5,518 bases of DNA from Prevotellaceae bacterium (GCA_030523505.1 JAUNIK010000204.1:1-5518); one strand, 5' to 3'. Shown: positions 1-5,518, counted from the first letter of the stretch. Numbers and translations: made by a program. The notes: generated by a model not told the origin, from the sequence alone.

Positions 1-2415
1 CTTGCTGTAGTAGCCGTATGAACGGTAGCCGTACTTATAGCCATACTTGTAGCGGTAGCGGCCGGTGTTAGACTCGGTACCGTTGAGGAGCAATGCCATG
101 TTCTTGTACTTGTTGGCAGCAAACTCCTGATCAAGCTGTTTCAACATGTCCTTCTCCAGCAAACCGGCACGGACAACGAAGATGGTACGGTCGGTGTGCT
201 GCTCAATGATGGCGGTGTCGGCAACGATATCCGAAGGAGGACAGTCAACGAAGATGATGTCGTACTCCTTGCGGAGGGTGTCGAGCATTGTACCGAACTT
301 CTCCTCATAGAGCAACTCGGTAGGGTTCGGAGGAACAGTACCGACAGGAAGAACGAAGTAGTTCTTGTGGTTAGGATGATTGACGATAACCTCGTGGAAA
401 TCCTCGATGTTACCACTGAGGTAGTCGCTCATACCGCGCTTTGGAGAATCGATATATTTTGATGTAGAACCGTGGCGCATATCACCGTCGATGACGAGCA
501 CCTTCTTGCGTTTGATGGCGAACGACACAGCGATATTGTTGGTGAGGAACGACTTTCCTGAACCTGGGTTGTAAGAGGTGAGGGCAAAGACTTTCTTGTC
601 AGGCTCGTTAGCCATCATAAACTCAAGGTTGGTACGGAGCACACGGAACGCCTCGTTGATGACATTTCGCGACCCCTCCCGGACGGCCATCTTTGCATCA
701 TGCTTCTTCTGTTTTGGTACCCAGAATTTCCACCAAGGACGCTTCTCGCCGTAGTATGGAATCTCACCGAGGTATGGGAGGGAAGTCTTATTGGCAACAT
801 CCTGATGACCACGGATCTTAGTGCTGGTGATCTCACGGAGTACGATGATAGACAGAGGGAGAGCGATTCCGGCTACGAGAGCCATGAGCCAGAGCTTAGA
901 TTTCTTTGGTTCGGTAGGGACATTGGAACCTGATGGTGGGTTGATTACGCGGGTGTCGTAGGCAGAGAACGCCTGCGACATTTCATTCTCCTCACGCTTT
1001 TGGAGAAGGAACACATAGAGAGACTCCTTCACCTTCTGCTGACGCTCGGCAGAAAGGAGGTGCTTGGCCTGCCCATGAGCGTGAGCAAGGTCGGAGTTAG
1101 ACTTGCCCTCGTAGCGCTGGAGAGAGCGAACCTGGGTGTTGAGACTCTCGATGACATTGTCGATAGAGTGGAGGATGGCTACACGCTGAGCTTCGAGGTC
1201 GGCATCGGCAGTAACGACGAGTGGGTTGGACTCGGAACTGTTGGATGCAAGGGAGTTGCGCTCGAGGACCTTGGTGTTGTACTCAGAGATGAGACCGCCC
1301 ACATTGTCTTGGATGCCAGAGCTTGATGGGAGGAGCTTGTGCTTGTTGTTGCTGTCAGCGAGATAATTGCGTACATAGCGCGCCATGTAGAGCTGGTTGT
1401 TGAGGTCGAGGAGGCTACGCTCGGTGGCATTTGCCTGCGACATGCTCTGAGAAGCAACAGCCTCAGGGCTGCTGATGAGATTGTCGGCCTTGTAGCTTGA
1501 GATATCCTCATCAACATCGCCGAGCTCTTTCTCGATGACTGCCAGACGTTCATTGATAAAGGCTGAGGTGGCAACGGCAACCTGGTTCTTATCCTTTACC
1601 CAGTTAGCGTTGTATGCAGCGATGACTGCGCCGAGGATATCTTTACCGCGCTGTGGAACATAATCACGATAGGTGAGTTGGACGATGGTGGCATCCTCGT
1701 CAGGCTGCTTGGTTGTCAAACGACCTACGCAATTGCCCGTGGCGGAGGCTAGGGTGATGCGCGAGACAATCATCTTTCTTGCTTTCGCTGTGTTGTATGA
1801 CGCAGTCTGCTCAATCTTCATTGGTCCCATAGGGGTTTTGATGGTCTGGCCGAGGCGTCCTTCGAGGATGCCTGGACATTCCTTGCCGCAGAACTGCATA
1901 TCGGAGATCTTGTACTTGCCGTCGCTCTTGAGCTCGAGGAAGAAGTTGGCTGTCTGGTTGTCGCCAATCTCTGGGAAGGTGACAGTGACAGGGAGAGTAC
2001 TGCCATAGAGCGCCTTATTATAGAAAAGGTCTGGAGCAAGGTAGTTCATGTCGAGCTTAAGGGACTTGACAACCTCGAGGCAGATGGCTGGCGAACGGAG
2101 GGTATATAGTTCGTTGGTGATGTTGTTGGTTCCGTCAGAGACACCCATCTCGCGGAGCACTGCCGATGAACCGGAAGAGTTGCGACCACGGTCCTGCTTG
2201 AGGAGGATCTGGGCGCTCTGGGTGTAAACAGGCACGGTGCGCCAGATGTGGAGTGTCATGAGCGACATGCAGATGGCGACGGAGCCTAGGAACCACTTCC
2301 AATGAGAGAGGCAGATGAACAGCAGGTCGAGCATGGAGATGGAGCTATCGCCTTGCAGGTTCTGCTGCGCACGTACTACTTGCGGACGCGCCGCGGAATT
2401 GTAATTTGTTTGCAT
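1..2415 (-). CDS. wzc: Wzc-type polysaccharide chain-length regulator / BY-family tyrosine autokinase, 3' end cut by window
   Basis: An open frame of 805 codons runs from ATG at 2415-2413 to the window edge without a stop. It encodes an inner-membrane polysaccharide co-polymerase that sets chain length and drives export by cycles of tyrosine autophosphorylation. Visible order: Wzz-type N-terminus with a first membrane helix (about residues 41-58); a long periplasmic region, partly helical, at about 60-500; a proline-containing linker (NPPSGSNVPTEP); a second membrane helix (about 507-526); then the cytoplasmic kinase. The kinase shows the oligomer-contact motif ExxRxxR (588-594), Walker A NPGSGKS with K621, Walker A' VIDGD with D643 and D645, PPNPTELL (695-702) and Walker B IIFVDCPP with D724. 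The tail has nine tyrosines between residues 787 and 803. The length matches Bacteroidetes homologues (about 800), so only a few codons should be missing. The start precedes the first helix sensibly; no Shine-Dalgarno is seen. It is last in the transcription order, 312 bp after the export gene. Confidence 0.95.
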   Translation of the reverse strand, partial: MQTNYNSAARPQVVRAQQNLQGDSSISMLDLLFICLSHWKWFLGSVAICMSLMTLHIWRTVPVYTQSAQILLKQDRGRNSSGSSAVLREMGVSDGTNNITNELYTLRSPAICLEVVKSLKLDMNYLAPDLFYNKALYGSTLPVTVTFPEIGDNQTANFFLELKSDGKYKISDMQFCGKECPGILEGRLGQTIKTPMGPMKIEQTASYNTAKARKMIVSRITLASATGNCVGRLTTKQPDEDATIVQLTYRDYVPQRGKDILGAVIAAYNANWVKDKNQVAVATSAFINERLAVIEKELGDVDEDISSYKADNLISSPEAVASQSMSQANATERSLLDLNNQLYMARYVRNYLADSNNKHKLLPSSSGIQDNVGGLISEYNTKVLERNSLASNSSESNPLVVTADADLEAQRVAILHSIDNVIESLNTQVRSLQRYEGKSNSDLAHAHGQAKHLLSAERQQKVKESLYVFLLQKREENEMSQAFSAYDTRVINPPSGSNVPTEPKKSKLWLMALVAGIALPLSIIVLREITSTKIRGHQDVANKTSLPYLGEIPYYGEKRPWWKFWVPKQKKHDAKMAVREGSRNVINEAFRVLRTNLEFMMANEPDKKVFALTSYNPGSGKSFLTNNIAVSFAIKRKKVLVIDGDMRHGSTSKYIDSPKRGMSDYLSGNIEDFHEVIVNHPNHKNYFVLPVGTVPPNPTELLYEEKFGTMLDTLRKEYDIIFVDCPPSDIVADTAIIEQHTDRTIFVVRAGLLEKDMLKQLDQEFAANKYKNMALLLNGTESNTGRYRYKYGYKYGYRSYGYYSK

Positions 2416-2438
2416 TGTATTGTGTTCTTTTTGTTTAT
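2416..2438 (-). promoter_or_regulatory. A-rich translation start region of the Wzc gene, without Shine-Dalgarno
   Basis: Read on the minus strand, the bases just before the Wzc ATG are almost free of G and rich in A (ATAAACAAAAAGAACACAAT, then ACA). No AGGAGG-like site is present. Bacteroidetes genes commonly start without a Shine-Dalgarno and favour A-rich, unstructured leaders, so this probably serves as the initiation region. Nearly the same string precedes the Wza gene. Confidence 0.45.
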
Positions 2439-2452
2439 TTCTATTTATATTG

Positions 2453-2486
2453 TCTCACACAGATTTCACAGATTTTGAAGGATTTT
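2453..2486 (-). repeat. Intergenic repeat copy 1 (ATCTGTGTGAGA-type)
   Basis: On the plus strand this 34-base unit starts TCTCACACAGATTTCACAG and ends GAAGGATTTT. It matches the unit at 2643-2676 at 30 of 34 positions, and its first 17 bases are identical to the start of the copy at 2612. On the minus (transcribed) strand it reads AAAATCCTTC and finishes ATCTGTGTGAGA. Short repeats of this kind are, to my knowledge, scattered between genes in Prevotella and related genomes; that is recollection, not a search. Confidence 0.75.
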
Positions 2487-2496
2487 AAAAAGTATT

Positions 2497-2512
2497 CTCT
2501 GATGAATCAGAG
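2497..2512 (-). terminator. Possible weak intrinsic terminator or leader hairpin
   Basis: CTCTGAT and ATCAGAG form an inverted repeat with only GA between them, in practice a 6-bp stem with a TGAA loop on the plus strand (TTCA on the minus strand). Read on the minus strand it is followed closely by AATACTTTTT, so it has the shape of a weak terminator for the transcript coming from the wza side. The stem is short and half A-T, and the T run is displaced by several bases, so read-through is likely. It could equally be a leader hairpin of the wzc mRNA. Confidence 0.3.
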
Positions 2513-2587
2513 TTATATCTGGTATTCTAATCAATTATGCAAGTGAACTTTCAAATTGCTTATAATTTCATCTATGATGATTGTGTC

Positions 2588-2618
2588 CAATCATACTATC
2601 TTATGTATTTATCTCACA
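2588..2618 (-). promoter_or_regulatory. Weak candidate Bacteroidetes promoter for the Wzc gene
   Basis: On the minus strand TATGATTG (2595-2588) matches the Bacteroidetes -7 element TAnnTTTG except for one base. TGTG (2618-2615) lies 19 bp upstream and differs from the -33 element TTTG by one base. The spacing fits the usual 19-21 bp. Transcription would begin near 2580, leaving a leader of about 165 bases that contains the 2497 hairpin and repeat copy 1. Such short elements arise by chance in AT-rich DNA, so this is tentative. Confidence 0.22.
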
Positions 2619-2640
2619 CAGATTTCACTCACACGGATTT
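2612..2640 (-). repeat. Intergenic repeat copy 2, shorter variant
   Basis: On the plus strand this starts TCTCACACAGATTTCAC, identical to the first 17 bases of copy 1, and then ends TCACACGGATTT. It lacks several bases of the middle found in copies 1 and 3. Only 2 bases separate it from copy 3, so the two form a head-to-tail pair. Confidence 0.7.
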
Positions 2641-2642
2641 GG

Positions 2643-2676
2643 TCTCACATAGATTTCACAGATTTGGACGGATTCT
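2643..2676 (-). repeat. Intergenic repeat copy 3
   Basis: On the plus strand this 34-base unit starts TCTCACATAGATTTCACAG and ends GACGGATTCT. It differs from copy 1 at four positions. Its inner part (AGATTTCACAGATTT, 2651-2665) also forms an inverted repeat with 2696-2710. Confidence 0.75.
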
Positions 2677-2710
2677 TTATATATATTATCTTATAAGATC
2701 TGTGTAATCT
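2651..2710 (-). repeat. Imperfect inverted repeat just after the wza-like gene, possible 3' hairpin
   Basis: The arms are AGATTTCACAGATTT (2651-2665) and AGATCTGTGTAATCT (2696-2710). Complemented, they match at 13 of 15 positions around a 30-base AT-rich loop that includes the palindrome ATCTTATAAGAT. The structure begins 17 bases after the stop codon of the export gene, a place where a 3' hairpin could stabilise or end the mRNA. No T run follows it on the minus strand, so a classical intrinsic terminator is not supported. Confidence 0.45.
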
Positions 2711-2727
2711 AGCGAAGCGGGTGTGGG

Positions 2728-3546
2728 CTACTTGGTAAGAAGGACGGCGATGGTGGTGCCGAGGGAGATGAGCGATGAAGCGAGGGATATCCAGAAGGTT
2801 GGGGTGAGCATGCTGTTGCCATTGATGGTAGAATCGTTGGCGCGCTTTTGGGTTGGCTCAACATAGATGATGTCGCCTTGCTTCATGTAATACACTGGAG
2901 AGTTGACAACAGATTCCATAGAGGTAAGGTCAACTTTATACACATTCTGTACATTGCCCTCGGTACGGAGCACAGTGATGTTCTTACGCTTACCCTGGAT
3001 GGAAAGGTCGCCAGCCTTGGCAATAGCATCGAGGATGGTGAAACGATCACGGTCGATAGCAATCTCACCGGAGCGGCTTATTTCTCCCAAAGCATAGACA
3101 CTGAGATTAGCATACTCCACAGTGATGATAGGATCTTTGATCATCTCGGTAGAGATAAGGCGGTCCTTGAGGTCGCGGGCGAGTTCCAGACGGCTCATGC
3201 CCGCTACAGGGACTGTCCCGAGGACGGGGAAGTCGATGGTACCATCCTCAAGTACGGTATATAGAGGCACATATCCATTGCCGCCACTGGCATCGGTAGT
3301 ACTCGACTGCTGACCAGCGCGGCGTGTTGTGGTGGTAAGTGTGAAGAGGCTTGCGAGCTGTGGATCTTTGCTGCTGACAACGATAGTAATCTTGTCGCCT
3401 GGTTGGAGTTTGATCTGCTGTTGCTCGGCGAGCTGGATAGTGGTCTCTACAGGAAGATCCTGAAAGTAGGCTACTTCTTTCGCTGGTTGACATGAATAGA
3501 GTGCTGTGAGAAGCACTGACATCGCTAATAAACGCTTAAGTTTCAT
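2728..3546 (-). CDS. wza: Wza-type outer-membrane polysaccharide export lipoprotein
   Basis: This 272-residue protein belongs to the polysaccharide biosynthesis/export (Wza, GumB, OtnA-like) family, which forms the outer-membrane channel for capsule or exopolysaccharide. It starts with a lipoprotein signal: KLKR, a hydrophobic run and the lipobox LYSC, giving lipidation at C19. The poly-export domain begins at LQPGD (47-51) and contains DGTIDFPVLGTV (101-112). An SLBB-type domain follows, with VYALGEISRSGEI (150-162) and TILDAIAKAGDLSIQGKR. A C-terminal hydrophobic segment (about 251-271) probably corresponds to the membrane-crossing helix of Wza. E. coli Wza is longer (about 379 residues), but about 270 is normal in Bacteroidetes. 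A T/S/G-rich stretch at about 69-90 interrupts the first domain. The ATG lies 20 bp after the stop of the sugar kinase gene, which points to co-transcription. It should work with the Wzc-type kinase encoded next. The family is certain; the exact polymer is unknown. Confidence 0.95.
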   Translation of the reverse strand: MKLKRLLAMSVLLTALYSCQPAKEVAYFQDLPVETTIQLAEQQQIKLQPGDKITIVVSSKDPQLASLFTLTTTTRRAGQQSSTTDASGGNGYVPLYTVLEDGTIDFPVLGTVPVAGMSRLELARDLKDRLISTEMIKDPIITVEYANLSVYALGEISRSGEIAIDRDRFTILDAIAKAGDLSIQGKRKNITVLRTEGNVQNVYKVDLTSMESVVNSPVYYMKQGDIIYVEPTQKRANDSTINGNSMLTPTFWISLASSLISLGTTIAVLLTK

Positions 3547-3548
3547 AA

Positions 3549-3570
3549 TGTATTGTATTTTTTTGTTTAT
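3549..3570 (-). promoter_or_regulatory. A-rich translation start region of the Wza gene, overlapping the upstream stop codon
   Basis: The minus strand before the Wza ATG reads ATAAACAAAAAAATACAATA, then CA, and has no Shine-Dalgarno. The TAA within its first bases is the stop codon of the sugar kinase gene. It is nearly the same as the leader of the Wzc gene (2416-2438). Ribosomes that finish the kinase would be released directly onto this site, which favours coupled translation. Confidence 0.45.
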
Positions 3571-4769
3571 CTATGAAGTGATTCATTCTGTAATACGCCA
3601 TCTGCGGAGTGGCAGATATGTACAGAGAACTTGCCCTCGAGGTATGGGAAGGCGGCGAGGTACTCCTTGGTGACTTGCTCACGGATGGAGTCCTCGTAGG
3701 CTGGGTCGATGAGGGCCATGCAACAGCCTTTGAAACCGGCGCCACTGAAACGACCGCCGTAGATGCCCTCAGTGTGACACATTATATCATATAAGGTCTT
3801 GAGTTCAGGTGAACCTGTCTCCCAGTTGTAGATACTGCTCCATCCACTCTCGGTGGAGAGACGACCGTACTCCACGATGTCACCACGGCGCCATGCCTCG
3901 GCGGCGGCTTCTACACGGGCGTACTCGGTGTACCAGTGTTCGGCACGCTTTGCCCAGTTTTCAGGGAGACGGTCGCGGTACTGCTCGAAGACTTCGCGTG
4001 GCACATTGCGGAGGTTTGCATCCTGGAACTTGCCGTATTCTATGCCGGCATAGGCCTGCAGGGCATAGGCGGCAGAACGGGCTTCGTCGACACGCATATT
4101 GAACTTGCTACCAGCGAGGGTGCGCTCTACACCACTGAAGAAAATTGCGATTTCGAACGGAAGTTCGGACGATGACGCGGCGGAGCCGAATGGGATGAGC
4201 TCGTACTTGTCGGTTTTGGTGTCGAGGTAGAGCAGATGGTCTTTCTTTGAGAAGACCTCACAACTCTGGTCGAGTTTGCCGCTGTTGACACCGACATAGT
4301 CGTTCTCGGCACCTACGGACATCTGTATGAGTTCGAGTGGTTCTGGGTGGATGTTGTTAACAGCGCAGATGGCCTTGAGATATACAAGGACAACGGCAGC
4401 AGATGACGACAGTCCACCGATAGGCAGTGAACCTTCGATGACACCGCTGATACCATTGGTGAGTGGGTAGCGCTCAGCGAGTTTGAGGGTGGCACCACGG
4501 AGATAGTCGGCCCAGTCGTTGCGTTTGTAGCGTGGTATGTCGCGGACATGCCACTGTGCGCGTTTGCCGAACTGCAGTGAGCAAAGCTCTACGACGCCGT
4601 TGAGTTTCGGACTGTAGGCGATATGGATGCCTTTGTCGATGGCGAGACCGGTGATCTTGCCGAGGTTGGCGTCGCTATGTGCGCCGACAGGGCACACGCG
4701 GTAAGGGCAGAACGCCAGTGCTTCCGGTGCGCGGTGGTATATCTCGAGGAATTTATCTTCGCAAAGCAT
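3567..4769 (-). CDS. GHMP-family sugar-1-kinase, galacturonokinase-like rather than typical galactokinase
   Basis: This 400-residue cytoplasmic enzyme should transfer the ATP gamma-phosphate to the anomeric hydroxyl of a hexose or hexuronic acid. All three GHMP motifs are present: the sugar-binding CPYRVCPVGAHSD (21-33), the ATP-binding PIGGLSSSAA (116-125) and the C-terminal FSGAGFKGCC (341-350). D167 in GKLDQS should be the catalytic aspartate. True galactokinases have GRxNxIGEHxDY in the first motif; here N is C, the sugar-contacting E is A30, and Y is A34. From memory, plant galacturonokinase carries PYRICPLGAHID at this site, and also similar LAKRAEHYF and GVYGARFSGAGFRGCC segments (here WAKRAEHWY and GIYGGRFSGAGFKGCC). 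I therefore infer galacturonate or another uronic acid as a likely substrate. The gene lies 36 bp after the phosphatase and 20 bp before the export gene, suggesting supply of a nucleotide-sugar precursor. Automatic annotation would probably say galK. Kinase family: certain. Substrate: moderately supported. Confidence 0.88.
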   Translation of the reverse strand: MLCEDKFLEIYHRAPEALAFCPYRVCPVGAHSDANLGKITGLAIDKGIHIAYSPKLNGVVELCSLQFGKRAQWHVRDIPRYKRNDWADYLRGATLKLAERYPLTNGISGVIEGSLPIGGLSSSAAVVLVYLKAICAVNNIHPEPLELIQMSVGAENDYVGVNSGKLDQSCEVFSKKDHLLYLDTKTDKYELIPFGSAASSSELPFEIAIFFSGVERTLAGSKFNMRVDEARSAAYALQAYAGIEYGKFQDANLRNVPREVFEQYRDRLPENWAKRAEHWYTEYARVEAAAEAWRRGDIVEYGRLSTESGWSSIYNWETGSPELKTLYDIMCHTEGIYGGRFSGAGFKGCCMALIDPAYEDSIREQVTKEYLAAFPYLEGKFSVHICHSADGVLQNESLHR

Positions 4770-4772
4770 GAA

Positions 4773-4796
4773 ATTTCAATATTGATATGTTGAAAT
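4773..4796 (-). promoter_or_regulatory. Inverted repeat just upstream of the sugar kinase start
   Basis: ATTTCAA (4773-4779) and TTGAAAT (4790-4796) are perfect inverted copies around a 10-base spacer, and CAATATTG (4777-4784) is a palindrome inside. The repeat fills most of the 36-bp gap after the phosphatase stop and ends 3 bases before the kinase ATG. It could be a weak hairpin affecting initiation or simply AT-rich chance. No T run suggests termination. Confidence 0.25.
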
Positions 4797-4805
4797 GTTA
4801 AAAAA

Positions 4806-5501
4806 TCATTTGAGACACTCAAGAAGTGGGATGATTTTTTTCGATATTTTTTCGGAGAGGTTGCGGGTGAGGGCGGTGTGGCGGTGGAGGTCGGAACCGA
4901 TATATGTGTAATAACCTTCCTTGAGGAGCTTGATGGCTTTCTTCTCTGCTGTAGGACCGTACTGACCTGCGAGGGAGAAGAGGTTCAGCTGGAACTTCAC
5001 GCCCATATGCTTCAGATGCTTATACGCCTTGTCGTCCATGTAGATGTAACGCTCTGGATGAGCGAGGATAGGGTAGTAGCCGGCTTTCTTTATCTCTTCG
5101 AGGGTCTTGTAGAAGCCCATCGGTGGTGTGAAATATGATGTCTCAACGAGGATGTTGCTGCCACTGTGAGTGAGGAGGTCGCGATTGCGGAAACGCTCCT
5201 CGAAAGTGCCATCGAGCATATACTCTGCCGCGAGGTGGAGGGTGATAGGACCGTCGTAGGCAGCCTTCAGTTCTGCAAAACGCTCCTGGAGTTCGGCTGT
5301 TGTGTTAGGAATATCCTCCATGATATGTGGTGTGAGCCACACGGTGGTAACGCCATGTGCCTCGAAGTCGCGAAGAATGGCGAGAGAGGATTCCATGTCA
5401 GGCACACCATCGTCGACACCCGGCAGGATATGCGAGTGAGCGTCGGTGAGACCGTTGAGGATTCCGCTGGAAGAGAGAGTTTTTTTGAATAGATTAAACA
5501 T
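4806..5501 (-). CDS. PHP-domain protein-tyrosine phosphatase of the CpsB/YwqE family
   Basis: This 231-residue metal-dependent phosphatase belongs to the PHP superfamily group of CpsB, CapC and YwqE, which remove phosphate from the tyrosine-rich tail of polysaccharide tyrosine kinases. The metal ligands are all visible: TDAHSHILPGVDDG with D20, H22 and H24; LTPH with H59; AAEYMLD with E93; LAHPERY with H148; and GSDLHR with D204 and H206. The length is close to that of the family (about 240-255). There is no signal peptide, so it should act in the cytoplasm, where the kinase tail lies. It is the first complete gene of the run in transcription order and is followed after 36 bp by the sugar kinase. 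Its expected substrate is the Wzc-type kinase encoded at the other end of the window. The ATG 17 bases from the window edge puts the DxHxH motif at the usual distance from the N-terminus. No Shine-Dalgarno is apparent. Any upstream gene or promoter lies outside the window. Confidence 0.93.
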   Translation of the reverse strand: MFNLFKKTLSSSGILNGLTDAHSHILPGVDDGVPDMESSLAILRDFEAHGVTTVWLTPHIMEDIPNTTAELQERFAELKAAYDGPITLHLAAEYMLDGTFEERFRNRDLLTHSGSNILVETSYFTPPMGFYKTLEEIKKAGYYPILAHPERYIYMDDKAYKHLKHMGVKFQLNLFSLAGQYGPTAEKKAIKLLKEGYYTYIGSDLHRHTALTRNLSEKISKKIIPLLECLK

Positions 5502-5518
5502 GGATTTTAACGATGACG

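Larger units (their letters stand above)
2416..2727. other. 312-bp AT-rich intergenic region between the wza-like and wzc-like genes
   Basis: No plausible coding region is seen here. The stretch is markedly more AT-rich than the flanking genes. It contains three direct copies of a TCTCACAcAGATTTCAC repeat, one inverted partial copy, a short hairpin at 2497-2512, a 12-base perfect palindrome (ATCTTATAAGAT, 2688-2699) and a weak promoter-like pair. As the other gaps in the locus are 20 and 36 bp, this one is the likely control point that separates expression of the kinase from the genes upstream. Confidence 0.8.

Noticed and set aside
1000..1326. Plus-strand open frame opposite the wzc-like gene (108 codons)
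   Set aside because: It is antisense to the coiled-coil part of a certain gene; the leucine, valine and glutamate-rich translation mirrors the opposite strand, and no start region or family supports it.
1179..1580. Minus-strand 133-codon frame within the wzc-like gene
   Set aside because: It is an out-of-frame reading of the Wzc coding sequence; the serine/threonine-rich product has no family resemblance.
2453..2676. CRISPR array
   Set aside because: Only three short copies exist, with spacers of very unequal size (about 125 and 2 bases), and the copies differ in length.
2848..3264. 138-codon plus-strand open frame opposite the wza-like gene
   Set aside because: It lies wholly antisense to a well-supported gene, shows no recognisable domain, and its composition reflects the complementary codons of that gene.
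4806..4830. Terminator after the PHP phosphatase gene
   Set aside because: A T/A-rich run is present, but no GC-containing stem precedes it in the transcribed direction and the next gene starts after 36 bases.
5166..5492. Plus-strand 108-codon frame opposite the PHP phosphatase
   Set aside because: It is antisense to a gene with all its metal ligands in place and has no recognisable motif.
5507..5518. End of an upstream gene at the window edge (CGT CAT CGT TAA on the minus strand)
   Set aside because: Only three codons before a TAA are visible, 5 bases before the phosphatase ATG. A short gap would suit an operon, but nothing can be supported from nine bases.

Overview
The window suggests a Bacteroidales genome, most likely a Prevotella-type organism. 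This rests on the family versions present (a fused transmembrane Wzc-type tyrosine kinase, a short ~270-residue Wza-type lipoprotein and a CpsB/YwqE-type PHP phosphatase), on A-rich start regions without clear Shine-Dalgarno sequences, and on AT-rich intergenic DNA carrying ATCTGTGTGA-type repeats. The genus is inference.

All four genes lie on the minus strand, so the locus is read from right to left: a PHP-domain protein-tyrosine phosphatase (4806-5501), a GHMP sugar-1-kinase (3567-4769), a Wza-type outer-membrane polysaccharide export lipoprotein (2728-3546), and a Wzc-type chain-length regulator/BY-kinase (1-2415, whose stop codon lies outside the window). The first three are separated by only 36 and 20 bp and look like one transcription unit. 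The export gene and the kinase are separated by 312 bp of non-coding DNA (2416-2727). That gap holds three direct copies of an ATCTGTGTGAGA-type repeat, an inverted copy, two possible hairpins and a weak candidate promoter.

Together these genes form the export and control module of an exopolysaccharide or capsule locus. Wzc spans the inner membrane and docks to Wza for export; its tyrosine-rich tail is autophosphorylated and the PHP phosphatase is the likely eraser. Glycosyltransferases, flippase and polymerase are not in the window.

The most notable gene is the sugar kinase. It would be labelled galactokinase by family, but its sugar-binding motif reads YRVCPVGAHSD instead of the galactokinase form GRxNxIGEHxDY. 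It resembles, from memory, plant galacturonokinase along much of its length. It may therefore feed a uronic acid 1-phosphate, rather than galactose 1-phosphate, into polysaccharide precursor synthesis. No RNA gene, CRISPR array, insertion sequence or phage gene was seen.
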